A DNA stretch of 64,000 nt, from NCBI RefSeq assembly GCF_036825535.1, contig NZ_CP098812.1, positions 1,922,001 to 1,986,000 of the forward strand, given 5' to 3'. The first letter of the stretch is position 1, and every line of letters starts with the position of its first letter. Made by a program: the position numbers and the translations under genes. The notes under the pieces were generated by a model. It saw only the letters and a program-made list of their open reading frames with translations. It was not told the DNA's origin and did no database searches. The stretch comes from Parasalinivibrio latis. Lineage in GTDB: Bacteria > Pseudomonadota > Gammaproteobacteria > Enterobacterales > Vibrionaceae. Below are positions 7,957 to 16,943 of this stretch, piece after piece.

Positions 7957-9066
7957 TTAAACCTCCGCTAAAACAGACTGCTCTGTCTGGCGGTCAAAGA
8001 CGTGGATTTTGTCCAGGGAGACCTGGAATGAAAGGGATTCCCCGTCTTCGACCAATCTTGGGCTCAACATCTTCGACTGAACTTCTTTTCCGGCCAGGGT
8101 AACGAACAGAATGGTCTCAGTACCCTGGGGTTCGGAGATATTTACCGGTAGCGAAATAATTTCACTCTGCTCACCGGTAAACATTCCGTGCCCTACTGGC
8201 GCAATATCATCCGGGCGAATACCTACAACGACTTTCTGTCCTTCAACCACCTTGCCTTTAAAGCGCCCAGGCATTGATATTACGTGCCCGTCAATAAACT
8301 CAAGCGCCAGACCTGATCCGGTTTGCTTAACTTCCGCATCCAGCATGTTCATTGGTGGACTGCCGATAAAGGACGCCACAAACATGTTTACCGGATGGTT
8401 GAAAATCTCCATCGGCGAGCCCTGCTGTTCGATGTAACCGTTTCTCATCACGACGACACGGTCTGCCAGCGTCATGGCTTCTACCTGATCGTGGGTAACG
8501 TAAATCACGGTGGTTTTTACTTTCTGGTGCAGCTTTTTGATTTCGGTTCGCATCTGGACACGCAGCTTGGCATCCAGGTTCGACAACGGCTCATCAAAAA
8601 GAAACACATCCGGTGTGCGTACGATGGCGCGCCCCATCGCAACCCGCTGGCGCTGACCGCCGGAAAGCGCTGCTGGCATACGTTCCATCAGCTGGTCAAG
8701 CCCAAGGATTTCTGCGGCATGGTTCACGCGCTCTGCAATTTCATCCTCAGACATACCTGAAATTTTCAGGCCAAACCCAAGGTTGTCTTTCACCGTCATG
8801 TGCGGATAAAGCGCATAACTCTGGAATACCATGGAGATATTTCTGTCGCGGGGTGCAAGGTCGTTGACCACGCGGTCACCGATGCAGAGTTCCCCATCTG
8901 ATATTTCTTCGAGACCGGCAATGATCCGCAGAGTGGTAGACTTACCGCAGCCGGATGGCCCTACCAGCACTACAAACTCGTTGTGTTTAATATCTAGGTC
9001 GATCCCGTGTACAACCTCTGTTTTGCCGTATCTTTTGATGATTTTTTTAAGTGTTACGTCGGCCAT
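7957..9066 (-). CDS. Sugar ABC transporter ATP-binding protein (MalK/UgpC family)
   Basis: This is the ATPase subunit of a CUT1 sugar importer. The 369-aa protein has Walker A GPSGCGKST near residue 36, Q-loop FQSYALYPHMT, signature ALSGGQRQR, Walker B DVFLFDEPLSNLDAK and switch His in VTHDQVEAMTLADR. A MalK-type C-terminal OB/regulatory domain follows (VVVGIRPDDI). The start MADVTLKKI was chosen by homology; a longer upstream extension in frame lacks family similarity. It lies in a SBP-permease-permease-ATPase operon and continues directly into the RraA-like gene, which ties uptake to catabolism. Confidence 0.93.
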   Translation of the reverse strand: MADVTLKKIIKRYGKTEVVHGIDLDIKHNEFVVLVGPSGCGKSTTLRIIAGLEEISDGELCIGDRVVNDLAPRDRNISMVFQSYALYPHMTVKDNLGFGLKISGMSEDEIAERVNHAAEILGLDQLMERMPAALSGGQRQRVAMGRAIVRTPDVFLFDEPLSNLDAKLRVQMRTEIKKLHQKVKTTVIYVTHDQVEAMTLADRVVVMRNGYIEQQGSPMEIFNHPVNMFVASFIGSPPMNMLDAEVKQTGSGLALEFIDGHVISMPGRFKGKVVEGQKVVVGIRPDDIAPVGHGMFTGEQSEIISLPVNISEPQGTETILFVTLAGKEVQSKMLSPRLVEDGESLSFQVSLDKIHVFDRQTEQSVLAEV

Positions 9067-9071
9067 GATGT

Positions 9072-9941
9072 CTATCCTTTTACACCGCCAAATGTGAGAC
9101 CCGAAATCAGGTGCTTCTGCACCAGGAACGTGAGAATAATTGCTGGAACAATGATGATTACCGCCATGGCACACATACCTGCCCAGTCAATGGTGAACTG
9201 CGCTGTGAAATCCATCAGGCCAACTGGAAGCGTTTTACTGTCAGTTGAACGGGTAAGCTGGCTGGCAAGGGCGTATTCATTCCAGGAGACAAGGAATGCA
9301 AAGATCCCTGCCGATGCGAGGCCGGACTTGGCAAGTGGAAATTCAATTTTCCAAAACGCCTGCCAGCGCGTACATCCGTCAACCTGGGCCGCTTCTGAAA
9401 GATCCTTGGGGATCTGCCGGAAGAAGCCATCAATCAACCACACCGTAAACGGTACGTTAATGGCGACATACACGAGAATGACACCGAACTGGGTGTCGAT
9501 TAGGCCAATCTTGCTCCAAATCATAAAGATAGGCAGGCTGAGTGCGATGCCCGGAATGGTTCGAGATAGCATTAACCCGAGAAAGAGCGTGTCTTTCCCC
9601 TTAAAACGATAGCGAGCAAAGGCATAGCCACCAGCAATACCTATCAAAAGCGCTATCAAAGTACTTGTTACTGCAATTACAAAGGAGTTCATGAAATAGC
9701 TGCCTACAGGTATCCCTACCTGGGCATCACCCAATCCGAAGATATTGATGAAGTTTGCTAAATCGAGCTTTTCAGGAATCCAAACCGGTGGCTTAGACAG
9801 GATTTCACCATTCGGCCTGAATGCCGACAGCATCACCCACAAGCCGGGTATGCACATCAAGGCAATAAGCACAAAGACACCTATCCGGACAGCGATTTTC
9901 CCTGCCAGCTTTTTCATTTTGTGTTGATTCATAGCAGGCAT
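9072..9941 (-). CDS. Sugar ABC transporter inner-membrane permease (MalG type)
   Basis: This is the second permease subunit of the CUT1 importer. The 289-aa protein has a short cytosolic N-terminus, about six membrane segments (for example 18-38, 84-106, 120-142 and 154-174) and the EAA loop EAAQVDGCTRWQAFWKIEFPL, which docks onto the ATPase. The periplasmic first loop carries the CUT1-typical SKPPVWIPE. Its ATG overlaps the stop codon of the preceding permease (TAATG), showing translational coupling. Substrate is inferred only from the neighbouring deoxy-sugar enzymes. Confidence 0.92.
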   Translation of the reverse strand: MPAMNQHKMKKLAGKIAVRIGVFVLIALMCIPGLWVMLSAFRPNGEILSKPPVWIPEKLDLANFINIFGLGDAQVGIPVGSYFMNSFVIAVTSTLIALLIGIAGGYAFARYRFKGKDTLFLGLMLSRTIPGIALSLPIFMIWSKIGLIDTQFGVILVYVAINVPFTVWLIDGFFRQIPKDLSEAAQVDGCTRWQAFWKIEFPLAKSGLASAGIFAFLVSWNEYALASQLTRSTDSKTLPVGLMDFTAQFTIDWAGMCAMAVIIIVPAIILTFLVQKHLISGLTFGGVKG

Positions 9942-10864
9942 TATTGGGCACCCCCCATGTATTTACGGGCTGCAATCAGCTTACGGAAGAAGTAAAAGGT
10001 GAAGAATATCGACAATAGGATGGAGACATAGGCCATAGCATTAGCCTGCCCCATTTTGGCATTGTCGTAACCGACCCGGGCTATCAGCGTCCAGAGGATT
10101 TCCGTACGCTGTGCCGGACCGCCACCAGTCATTACATCCACGATATCGAATGCCCTTGCGACATCCAGGGATCGAATGGTCATCGCAATGAAAATAAATG
10201 GCATCAGGAACGGCAGCGTGATGTGTTTAAACACTTGAATTGGCGAGCAACCATCCACTTTAGCGGCTTCAATGGGATCCTGGGGCATAGCATAGAGTCC
10301 AGCCAACAAGAGGATGGCAAAAATACTGGTGCTCATCCAAATTTCCGCAATCATTATTGAGCTCATCGCCAGCGTGCCATCCACCAGCCATGGTATGGCT
10401 TGGTCTGTCAGACCCAGGGATTGAAGCGCATTGTTCAATACGCCGATGTTGTCGTTAAAAATGTATTTGAACTGGAAACCGACCAACACGGGGGAGAACA
10501 TCATCGGGAACATCATGATGGTCCTCAGTACACGCTTACCCATGGTGATTTGGTTCACCAACAGCGCGATAACAAGACCAAGAATCAGTTCAACATTCAG
10601 TACCACGGTCAGGAAAAATATGGTTCTTAGGAAAATCCACCAAAAATCGGCATCCGCAAAAAGTCGGGTGTAATTTCTAAGGCCAATAAATTTCCAGATC
10701 GAATCCGGCCTGGTAATTTTGTAGGGTGTAAAACTGGTATATAGCGAAAATACCAAGGGCAATAGCACGACTATCAGGATTGTTATAATCGCCGGAAGTA
10801 ACAACAGGTAAGGTGCCGACTCGCTGCTCCTTAACCACCGGCGCGTTTTTTGAAATACAGACAT
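9941..10864 (-). CDS. Sugar ABC transporter inner-membrane permease (MalF/UgpA type)
   Basis: This is the first permease subunit of the CUT1 importer. The 307-aa protein has six predicted membrane spans, the typical opening APYLLLLPAIITILIVVLLP followed by SLYTSFTPY, and an EAA motif EAAKVDGCSPIQVFKHITLP. The cytosolic loop and LLSIFFTFYFFRK tail are standard for the family. It follows the solute-binding gene by 60 bp in the same operon. Confidence 0.92.
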   Translation of the reverse strand: MSVFQKTRRWLRSSESAPYLLLLPAIITILIVVLLPLVFSLYTSFTPYKITRPDSIWKFIGLRNYTRLFADADFWWIFLRTIFFLTVVLNVELILGLVIALLVNQITMGKRVLRTIMMFPMMFSPVLVGFQFKYIFNDNIGVLNNALQSLGLTDQAIPWLVDGTLAMSSIMIAEIWMSTSIFAILLLAGLYAMPQDPIEAAKVDGCSPIQVFKHITLPFLMPFIFIAMTIRSLDVARAFDIVDVMTGGGPAQRTEILWTLIARVGYDNAKMGQANAMAYVSILLSIFFTFYFFRKLIAARKYMGGAQ

Positions 10865-10924
10865 ACAGTTCTAATTCCGAATACAGCCAAAAATAGGGAG
10901 GAGTACAACTCCTCCCAATATTGC

Positions 10925-12250
10925 TTACAGTCGGCCGGAATCTTCCAGCACTTCACGGGCATCTTCAGCAGCTTTGTCCAGCGCTTCTTTTACGCTTTTC
11001 TCGCCAACGACAGCAGCCTGAAGTTGTGGCCAAAGCATATTAGATACCTCAATCCACTCTTCAATAAGTGGTGGGGTAAACGCATCTTCCGCCATAGACT
11101 GTTGGTAGGTTTCGAACACATTCACCATAAATTCATCACCTGCAGCTTTCTTCTTCTCAACGATGTCATGCCAAACCTTGATGCGAGTTGGCAGCAAACC
11201 TCTGTCTGCTTCCAGCATCTGGCCTTCATAGCCGGTCAGGAATGTAATAAATGACGCAGCCGCAGCTTTGTTTTCACAAGCCTTGGTGATTGAGAATGTG
11301 TGCGATCCGGACCAACCAGTACGTTTTCCGCCTGAACCTTTTGGAGCTCGGACAAGACCTACATCACCGGAAACTTTTGAGTTCTCAGAGTTGAAGAAAC
11401 TCGCCCATCCAGCCCAATCCAGGTTGAGTGCAACGGTACCTGACGCAAAACCCATACCTGTGTCATCCCACAGGTAGTTGGGTACACCGGCAGGGACAGC
11501 TTTAGCGTTATAAAGATCTACGAACCATTGAAGTGCACGTTGGCCAGCTTCGGAGTTAAATGTAGGGTTCCAGTCTTCGTCAAACAACGCTCCACCTTCA
11601 GCAACCAACATTTCATAGAAACGTCCGGTGATGGCTTCATCCTTACCGACATACTGGGTGCCGTAGAAGTTTGGTGGATCAGCAAAGAAAATCGCCTGGT
11701 CTTTTACCTGGGCCCATGTTTCCGGCGGAGCAAGGTCGTAACCGTATTCAGCCTTGAACTTGGTCTTGTTCTCTTCGTTTTCAAAAAGTGACTTTTTATA
11801 GAAAAGGTTAGAAACGTCACTGTGGCGCGGGAGCTGAACTAAAACGCCATTAACCATGCCATGTTGCAGAGTCAGCGGCACGTAGGCAGCCAGTGTCTCT
11901 TTATCAACCAGAGATTCGAGGTCGGCGTATATATCACCGTATTGAGGGGCAAAACTGGTGTGGTTAGAAGACACACAGTAGTTGATGTTACCTGCTGCGA
12001 TATCCTGCTTAATTTCCCTATCAAGTTCGAAGTGGTTCTTTCGGGATAGCACTTCTACTTTCGCGCCAGTCTGCTTTTCCCACTCTGAAATCAGGGTGTA
12101 CAACGGTTCATATTGCGCTCCGCCAATCAGTTTTACACGGAGCGTCTCACCATCAAATGAGTCGGCCGCAGAAACGGAAGAAGCCATTCCCAGTGCCAGT
12201 ACTACAGATGATGCCATCAACGTCCAACGCGACTTTACTTGGTGTCCCAT
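10925..12250 (-). CDS. Periplasmic sugar-binding protein of the CUT1 ABC importer
   Basis: This family 1 extracellular solute-binding protein captures the sugar in the periplasm for the adjacent permeases. The 441-aa precursor has a clear signal peptide (MGHQVKSRW, then a hydrophobic core, cleavage at VSA-AD). The mature part starts with ETLRVKLIGG and contains family features such as EWEKQTGAKVEV, NFYGTQYVGKDEA, VALNLDWAGWASFF and AAASFITFLTGYEGQ. The start was chosen by the AAGGAGG upstream and the beginning of the leader. It is the first gene of the long minus-strand operon and diverges from the Gfo/Idh gene across a motif-rich 303-bp region. Confidence 0.93.
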   Translation of the reverse strand: MGHQVKSRWTLMASSVVLALGMASSVSAADSFDGETLRVKLIGGAQYEPLYTLISEWEKQTGAKVEVLSRKNHFELDREIKQDIAAGNINYCVSSNHTSFAPQYGDIYADLESLVDKETLAAYVPLTLQHGMVNGVLVQLPRHSDVSNLFYKKSLFENEENKTKFKAEYGYDLAPPETWAQVKDQAIFFADPPNFYGTQYVGKDEAITGRFYEMLVAEGGALFDEDWNPTFNSEAGQRALQWFVDLYNAKAVPAGVPNYLWDDTGMGFASGTVALNLDWAGWASFFNSENSKVSGDVGLVRAPKGSGGKRTGWSGSHTFSITKACENKAAAASFITFLTGYEGQMLEADRGLLPTRIKVWHDIVEKKKAAGDEFMVNVFETYQQSMAEDAFTPPLIEEWIEVSNMLWPQLQAAVVGEKSVKEALDKAAEDAREVLEDSGRL

Positions 12251-12553
12251 CGTTTCCTCCTTGAAGGTATCCATGTGTCGTCATCAGTCAGATTTAACGT
12301 GGTCTGTTTCCAAACCTAAAAATAAAAAAGCTCTTTTCTATCAAACCAGCATTTCTGTTTCATATAAGAAATGTATTTTCACATAGAAACATTAGCATCA
12401 CGATAACAAATGATCAATACTTGGTTTATATATAAACTAATGTTGCTAATATGAAAGTCACAAGTTCAACAACCCAACCGGATCGAGGCAACAAGTTGGT
12501 AATCTACTGTTATCGTTGCCCTAAAGTAACTCTAGGTAATTAAGGAGAATTTG
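12251..12553. promoter_or_regulatory. Divergent control region of the sugar operons
   Basis: This gene-free region of about 300 bp holds several operator-like elements: GTTTCATATAAGAAATG (12357-12373), TTTC-N5-GAAA (12377-12389), a 14-bp perfect palindrome GTTTATATATAAAC (12424-12437), and 7-bp inverted arms ATTAGCA/TGCTAAT (12391-12397 and 12444-12450) that bracket it. It must contain the promoters of the importer operon (minus) and the dehydrogenase gene (plus); exact -35/-10 boxes were not assigned. Confidence 0.5.
12357..12373 (+). promoter_or_regulatory. Candidate operator, recurring 17-bp motif (site a)
   Basis: GTTTCATATAAGAAATG resembles sites upstream of the mutarotase operon, the MaoC-like genes and the lactonase gene (loose consensus RTTYYAWRTWNRAAATG). 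A second half-site TTTCACATAGAAA starts 19 bp further on. The cognate regulator may be the IclR-family protein of the cluster (inference). Confidence 0.35.
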
Positions 12554-13612
12554 ATGAAGGAAAATCTCAGTCAGCGCTGGCCATTACCCTCAAAGCCCAG
12601 ACCAATCGTCATTATTGGTGCGGGCGGAATAGTAAGTGACGCCCATTTGCCCGCTTATGAACAAGCTGGCTTCACCGTCACTGGAATTTTTGACCTCAAC
12701 AAAGAACAGGCGGAGAAAACAGCTGAACAGTGGAACATACCCACCGTGTATTCCACCCTCGAAGAAGCAACGCAGTCATCTGATGTTGTATACGATTTAG
12801 CCCTGCCTCCGATCGCAGTCCCGGCTACCCTTGAAGTATTACCAGACAATGTTCCGGTACTTATTCAAAAGCCTATGGGTCTTAATCTGGAGGAGGCCAG
12901 AACAACTAAACAAATTTGCCACAGGAAAAACTTCGTTGCCGCGGTTAACTTCCAACTGCGCTATGCGCCAATGATGCTGGCTTTGAGAGATGCGGTTCAA
13001 AAAGGATATATCGGTGAGTTGTTGGACATTGAACTCCACCTCAATATCAGCACTCCCTGGGAGATGTTTCCGTACCTTAAGTCTATGGATAGGATCGAAC
13101 TGCTTGTTCACTCTATCCACTATATTGATCTCATTCGCTCGATTGCAGGCGAACCCACAGGTGTACTTTGCAGAAGCATGGCAGACCCACGCAGCGAAGA
13201 CTTTAAGCAAACCCGGACCAGTGTCATATTTGACTACCCTTACCCGTTACGCGGTCTAATGTCGATTAACCACAACCACGACTTTGGCCGTCGCGCGCAA
13301 GATGCACTTTTCCGTTTTGAAGGAACCAAGGGCTGTGTCACCGTAAAAATGGGGGTAAGCCTTGATTACCCGAAAGGTGAGCCGGATGAATTCTGGATTG
13401 CAACTGGCGGTAGCGAATGGCAACCCGTTCCTCTTGAGGGCAATTGGTTCCCGGAAGCATTCATCGGGACAATGAGCAACCTGCAGCGTTTTGCCAATGG
13501 TGAAGATACCGTACTGAATACATCAGTTGATGATGCGTTCAATACGATGGCGGTGGTTGAAGCTTGCTTTGAGAGCAATGCAACGCCGTCCCACCCTATT
13601 GCCACATCCTGA
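12554..13612 (+). CDS. Gfo/Idh/MocA-family NAD(P)-dependent sugar dehydrogenase
   Basis: This 352-aa oxidoreductase has an N-terminal Rossmann fold (IVIIGAGGIVSDAHLPAYEQAGF), the family motif near residue 97 as LIQKPMG (usually EKP), and the catalytic-domain block VHSIHYIDLIRSIAG. It may oxidise the imported sugar at C1 to the lactone, since no other obvious first dehydrogenase is present; a role on a modified sugar is equally possible. The Gln in place of the usual Glu of the EKP motif is worth noting. It diverges from the importer operon and has its own terminator. The ATG was chosen over an adjacent TTG because AAGGAG lies 6 nt before it. Confidence 0.83.
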   Translation: MKENLSQRWPLPSKPRPIVIIGAGGIVSDAHLPAYEQAGFTVTGIFDLNKEQAEKTAEQWNIPTVYSTLEEATQSSDVVYDLALPPIAVPATLEVLPDNVPVLIQKPMGLNLEEARTTKQICHRKNFVAAVNFQLRYAPMMLALRDAVQKGYIGELLDIELHLNISTPWEMFPYLKSMDRIELLVHSIHYIDLIRSIAGEPTGVLCRSMADPRSEDFKQTRTSVIFDYPYPLRGLMSINHNHDFGRRAQDALFRFEGTKGCVTVKMGVSLDYPKGEPDEFWIATGGSEWQPVPLEGNWFPEAFIGTMSNLQRFANGEDTVLNTSVDDAFNTMAVVEACFESNATPSHPIATS

Positions 13613-13640
13613 TCGGACTTACTTAATAAAAGCCCCCCCG

Positions 13641-13668
13641 AAGCCGGTTGTTCACTCACCGGCTTTTT
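13641..13668 (+). terminator. Rho-independent terminator
   Basis: AAGCCGG and CCGGCTT enclose an 11-nt loop and are followed by a T5 run, shortly after the Gfo/Idh stop codon. The downstream mutarotase operon is therefore a separate transcription unit. Confidence 0.8.
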
Positions 13669-13678
13669 GTTAACGCGA

Positions 13679-13694
13679 TGTGACAATTGTCACA
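13679..13694. promoter_or_regulatory. Perfect CRP (cAMP receptor protein) binding site
   Basis: TGTGACAATTGTCACA is a perfect palindrome that matches the CRP core TGTGA-N6-TCACA exactly. It lies about 160 bp upstream of the mutarotase gene and just after a terminator, as expected for catabolite control of a sugar operon. Its effect on transcription is inferred. Confidence 0.75.
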
Positions 13695-13755
13695 ATTATC
13701 GATGCGTATTATCAATATTCCTCTCGTTACCTTTCATCTTTACGAATGAGCATGT

Positions 13756-13772
13756 ATTTTAAATTTGAAATG
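13756..13772 (+). promoter_or_regulatory. Candidate operator, recurring 17-bp motif (site c)
   Basis: ATTTTAAATTTGAAATG lies 81 bp before the mutarotase start and matches the motif in the other promoters of the cluster. An adjacent inverted repeat TTTGAT-N9-ATCAAA (13777-13797) may be part of the same control region. Confidence 0.35.
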
Positions 13773-13852
13773 ATATTTGATATTTAACAAATCAAATCTG
13801 CATATGATGATAATGCCAATTCATCGTAGATTGAGGACAAAGGATTGCATCC

Positions 13853-14185
13853 ATGAAAAAATTTGGACAGATCATTAAACTGCGCCCCGAGCATTATGAA
13901 ACCTACAAAAAGGCCCATGCTGATGTTTGGCCAGGTGTTTTGGCCCGCATCCATGCTTCGAACATCCGAAACTACAGCATTTACCACTACAACGGACTGA
14001 TGTTTGCCTATTTCGAATACGTGGGTTCCGATTTTGAAGCGGACATGGCGGCTATGGCTGCCGACTCTATTACCCAAAAATGGTGGGAATGGATGGAACC
14101 CATGCAGGAACCCGTACCAGAAGCCGGTGAACAGGACTGGTGGGTCAACATGGAAATGTTGTTTGATTTAGGAGAAGAGTCATGA
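13853..14185 (+). CDS. L-fucose/L-rhamnose mutarotase (RhaM family)
   Basis: This 110-aa protein interconverts the alpha and beta anomers of a 6-deoxy-hexose so that the downstream dehydrogenase sees the right form. It aligns with RhaM: His22 in KAHADVWPG and Tyr41 in RNYSIYHY match the catalytic pair of E. coli RhaM, and FAYFEYVG and the WWEWMEPMQ block are typical. RhaM-family members also act on L-fucose in non-phosphorylative fucose pathways, which fits the SDR and hydrolase encoded next. It is first in a four-gene operon, and its stop overlaps the SDR start (ATGA). Confidence 0.9.
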   Translation: MKKFGQIIKLRPEHYETYKKAHADVWPGVLARIHASNIRNYSIYHYNGLMFAYFEYVGSDFEADMAAMAADSITQKWWEWMEPMQEPVPEAGEQDWWVNMEMLFDLGEES

Positions 14186-14943
14186 TGCTTGAGGCAAAAA
14201 TTGCGGTCGTAACAGGATCAGCATCCGGAATCGGCCTTGCTATCGCCCGGGCATTCGCAAAAGAAGGGGCGCGTCTTGCGCTGATTGATTTAGATAACTC
14301 TGCTTTGGAAAAAGCCAGAAGAGAATTTGATACTGACGCCACTCTCTGCATCCCGTGTAACGTCACTGACCCTGAACAAGTAGAGAAAGCTCTGGTTCAG
14401 GTGTCAGAGTATTTCGGTGGCATCGACATATTAGTTAACAACGCCGGTATAGCCAGCATAGGGACAGTCGAAACGACCACAGAGGATGACTTCAACAAGG
14501 TTATGGCAGTGAATGTAAATGGTGTTTTCAATTTCATGAAATATGCCATCCCTTATCTCGTCGAATCCAAGGGCGTTATTCTCAATATGGCCTCAATCGC
14601 TTCCAAGTTGGGTCTTTCTGACCGATTCGCGTATTCAGCATCAAAAGGCGCGGTTCTGTCTATGACATACAGCGTCGCCAAGGACTTTGTTTCACAAGGA
14701 GTCCGCTGCAATTGTTTATGTCCAGCCCGGATTTATACGCCTTTTGTCGAAGGTTACCTAAACAAGCATTATCCAGACAACAGGGACGAAATGTTTGCCA
14801 CTATCTCAAACTATCAGCCAATCGGACGTATGGGTACGCCGGACGAAGTCGCTGATGCTGCAGTTTTCCTTTGCAGCGACAAAGCCAGTTTTGTAACCGG
14901 AAATGCATTTGATTTTGATGGTGGTGTTACCAACATCCGCTAA
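14182..14943 (+). CDS. SDR dehydrogenase, likely 2-keto-3-deoxy-L-fuconate dehydrogenase
   Basis: This is a 253-aa classical short-chain dehydrogenase. It has the NAD motif TGSASGIG, NNAG, the catalytic Ser in LNMASIAS and YSASK with Tyr and Lys. The unusual block NCLCPARIYTPFVEGYLNK closely resembles the proteobacterial 2-keto-3-deoxy-L-fuconate dehydrogenases, which oxidise C4 to give 2,4-diketo-3-deoxy-L-fuconate. The next gene encodes the hydrolase that would use that product, which supports the call. GGAG lies 7 nt before the ATG, and translation is coupled to the mutarotase. Confidence 0.88.
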   Translation: MMLEAKIAVVTGSASGIGLAIARAFAKEGARLALIDLDNSALEKARREFDTDATLCIPCNVTDPEQVEKALVQVSEYFGGIDILVNNAGIASIGTVETTTEDDFNKVMAVNVNGVFNFMKYAIPYLVESKGVILNMASIASKLGLSDRFAYSASKGAVLSMTYSVAKDFVSQGVRCNCLCPARIYTPFVEGYLNKHYPDNRDEMFATISNYQPIGRMGTPDEVADAAVFLCSDKASFVTGNAFDFDGGVTNIR

Positions 14944-14961
14944 AAATACCAAGGAAGGAAA

Positions 14962-15828
14962 ATGAAATTAGTACGTGTAGGAGAGTTCGGTAAAGAAAAG
15001 CCGGGCGTAGAGATGGAAGATGGCCGACGCATTGATGTCAGCTGGTTTGGTGAAGATTTTAACGAGGAATTTTTCGGATCCGAAGGGCCGGCTCGTTTGA
15101 AAACCTGGTTGGAAAACCAGGATGATTTGCCGGAGTTTGATGCCGATGCCCGTTATGGCGCACCGTTTAAACGTCCATCCAAAATCATTTGTGTTGGCCT
15201 TAACTATAAAGAACACGCTGCAGAAAGTGGGCTGCCTGTCCCTACCCAGCCTGTTTTGTTTATGAAAGCAACAAGCTCAGTCGTTGGGCCAAATGATGAT
15301 GTCGTTATACCCAAAGACAGTACCAAAACAGACTGGGAAGTTGAACTTGGCGTCGTTATAGGCAAAAAGGCAAGCCATGTCTCTGTTGAAGAGGCACTTG
15401 ACCACGTTGCCGGCTATGTTCTCCACAATGATTATTCAGAGCGCGAATTCCAACTCGAAATGGAAGGTCAGTGGGTAAAGGGTAAGAGCTGTGATAGCTT
15501 TGCGCCGCTTGGTCCTTATCTTGTGACAACAGATGAATGTCAGGATCCTCAGGGGCTGGATATCTGGCTGGAAGTTAACGGCGAATCCATCCAAAAAAGT
15601 AACACCAGTGACATGATCTTCACTGTCGCTGCGCAAATCAGCTACATCAGCCGCTTTATGACACTATTACCAGGGGATGTTATTTCAACGGGAACACCTC
15701 CGGGAGTTGGTCTTGGGTTTAACCCTCCCCGTTATCTAAAACCTGGTGACGTTGTCACACTAGGTATCAGCGGATTAGGTACTTCTTCCCAGACTGCAGT
15801 GCCTTACCAACGTGAGTTGAAGGATTAA
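14962..15828 (+). CDS. FAH-family hydrolase, likely 2,4-diketo-3-deoxy-L-fuconate hydrolase
   Basis: This 288-aa member of the fumarylacetoacetate hydrolase family cleaves C-C bonds in 1,3-diketo acids; on 2,4-diketo-3-deoxy-L-fuconate the products are pyruvate and L-lactate. The family core starts at KIICVGLNYKEHAAESG. Metal ligands lie in DWEVELGVVIG and HNDYSERE, and FAPLGPYLVT, GDVISTGTPPGVG and LKPGDVV are conserved. A strong AAGGAAGG precedes the ATG. It sits between the SDR and an enolase-family gene with tight spacing. The closely related 2,4-diketo-3-deoxy-L-rhamnonate substrate cannot be excluded. Confidence 0.88.
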   Translation: MKLVRVGEFGKEKPGVEMEDGRRIDVSWFGEDFNEEFFGSEGPARLKTWLENQDDLPEFDADARYGAPFKRPSKIICVGLNYKEHAAESGLPVPTQPVLFMKATSSVVGPNDDVVIPKDSTKTDWEVELGVVIGKKASHVSVEEALDHVAGYVLHNDYSEREFQLEMEGQWVKGKSCDSFAPLGPYLVTTDECQDPQGLDIWLEVNGESIQKSNTSDMIFTVAAQISYISRFMTLLPGDVISTGTPPGVGLGFNPPRYLKPGDVVTLGISGLGTSSQTAVPYQRELKD

Positions 15829-15831
15829 GAT

Positions 15832-16938
15832 ATGTCTAAAATTATAAAAGCTGAAATGTTCCTCGTAGACCTGGAACCCGAAGTAAAGCGCACTGATGCC
15901 ATTCAGTCATTTGTCTGCCAGGAAACACCTATCCTTAAAATCACGGATGAAGACGGTTTTGTCGGCGTTGGCTACACCTATACAATTGGTACCGGCGGTA
16001 CCAGTATTACAGCGCTGCTAAATGACCATCTCTTACCACAATTGATCGGCGAAGATGCAGACTGTATTGAAGGAATCTGGAAGAAACTTTACTTCCATAC
16101 ACATGCTACTGCAGTGGGAGCAATCACCTCGCTCGCGCTTGCCGCAATAGACACCGCGCTCTGGGATCTTCGTTGCAAAAAGATCGACCTTCCTCTCTGG
16201 AAACTGGCAGGCGGGGCGAAACCGGAAATCCCGCTTTATACTACTGAGGGCGGCTGGCTTCACCTCACGCCAACGCAACTGGTTGATGATGCACTTAACG
16301 TAAAATCACAGGGGTTTGGCGGCTCAAAAATTAAAGTAGGCTCCCCTAACCTCTCCGATGACATCAAGCGTCTTTCTGCGGTACGGGAAGCTGTTGGTGA
16401 TGATTACCATATCATGATTGATGCTAACCAAAGCTTCACCCATGATGAAGCCATACGCAGAGCTAAGGCCTTTGTAGATATGGGGATCACCTGGCTGGAA
16501 GAACCGCTTCCTGCAGAGGATGTCGCCGGACATGCAATGCTTTGTCGCCAAGGCGGCATTCCTGTTGCCGTTGGCGAGTCCATGTACGGGACACGTCTTT
16601 TCCGGGAATACTTGCAACAAAATGCCTGCCATATCGTCCAGGTTGATGTCGCGAGAATCGGCGGAATTACCCCGTGGCTGAAAGTTGCACACCTTGCCGA
16701 AACCTTTAACGTCAGCGTTTGTCCACACTTCCTCATGGAGCTGCATGTCTCCCTTTGCTGTGCCGTTCCGAACAGCCGCTGGCTTGAATACATCCCACAA
16801 CTTGGCTCACTTGCCGAGGAAACATTTGAAGTTATAAATGGCAAGGCTCAAGCCCCAACACAGGCTGGAATTGGGATTGAGTGGAACTGGAAGGAGATTC
16901 AGGAAAAGAGCAAAGGAAGCACAGTGATCAAAATATAA
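15832..16938 (+). CDS. Enolase-superfamily sugar-acid dehydratase (mandelate racemase-like), copy B
   Basis: This 368-aa protein shows the full mandelate-racemase set: Lys166-x-Lys168 in SKIKVG, Mg ligands Asp197 (DANQ), Glu223 (WLEEPLP) and Glu249 (VGES), and the Asp272/His299 dyad (QVDVARIGG, CPHF). It therefore probably dehydrates or epimerises a sugar acid. It lies 3 bp after the FAH hydrolase, so it is the natural candidate for the dehydratase step of that operon, although it is shorter than typical L-fuconate dehydratases (about 440 aa). It differs from copy A in the KxK versus KxH motif, so the two probably have different substrates or stereochemistry. Confidence 0.87.
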   Translation: MSKIIKAEMFLVDLEPEVKRTDAIQSFVCQETPILKITDEDGFVGVGYTYTIGTGGTSITALLNDHLLPQLIGEDADCIEGIWKKLYFHTHATAVGAITSLALAAIDTALWDLRCKKIDLPLWKLAGGAKPEIPLYTTEGGWLHLTPTQLVDDALNVKSQGFGGSKIKVGSPNLSDDIKRLSAVREAVGDDYHIMIDANQSFTHDEAIRRAKAFVDMGITWLEEPLPAEDVAGHAMLCRQGGIPVAVGESMYGTRLFREYLQQNACHIVQVDVARIGGITPWLKVAHLAETFNVSVCPHFLMELHVSLCCAVPNSRWLEYIPQLGSLAEETFEVINGKAQAPTQAGIGIEWNWKEIQEKSKGSTVIKI

Positions 16939-16943
16939 CAATT

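Noticed and set aside
12551..13612. TTG one codon before the chosen dehydrogenase start
   Set aside because: The adjacent ATG is better spaced from AAGGAG.
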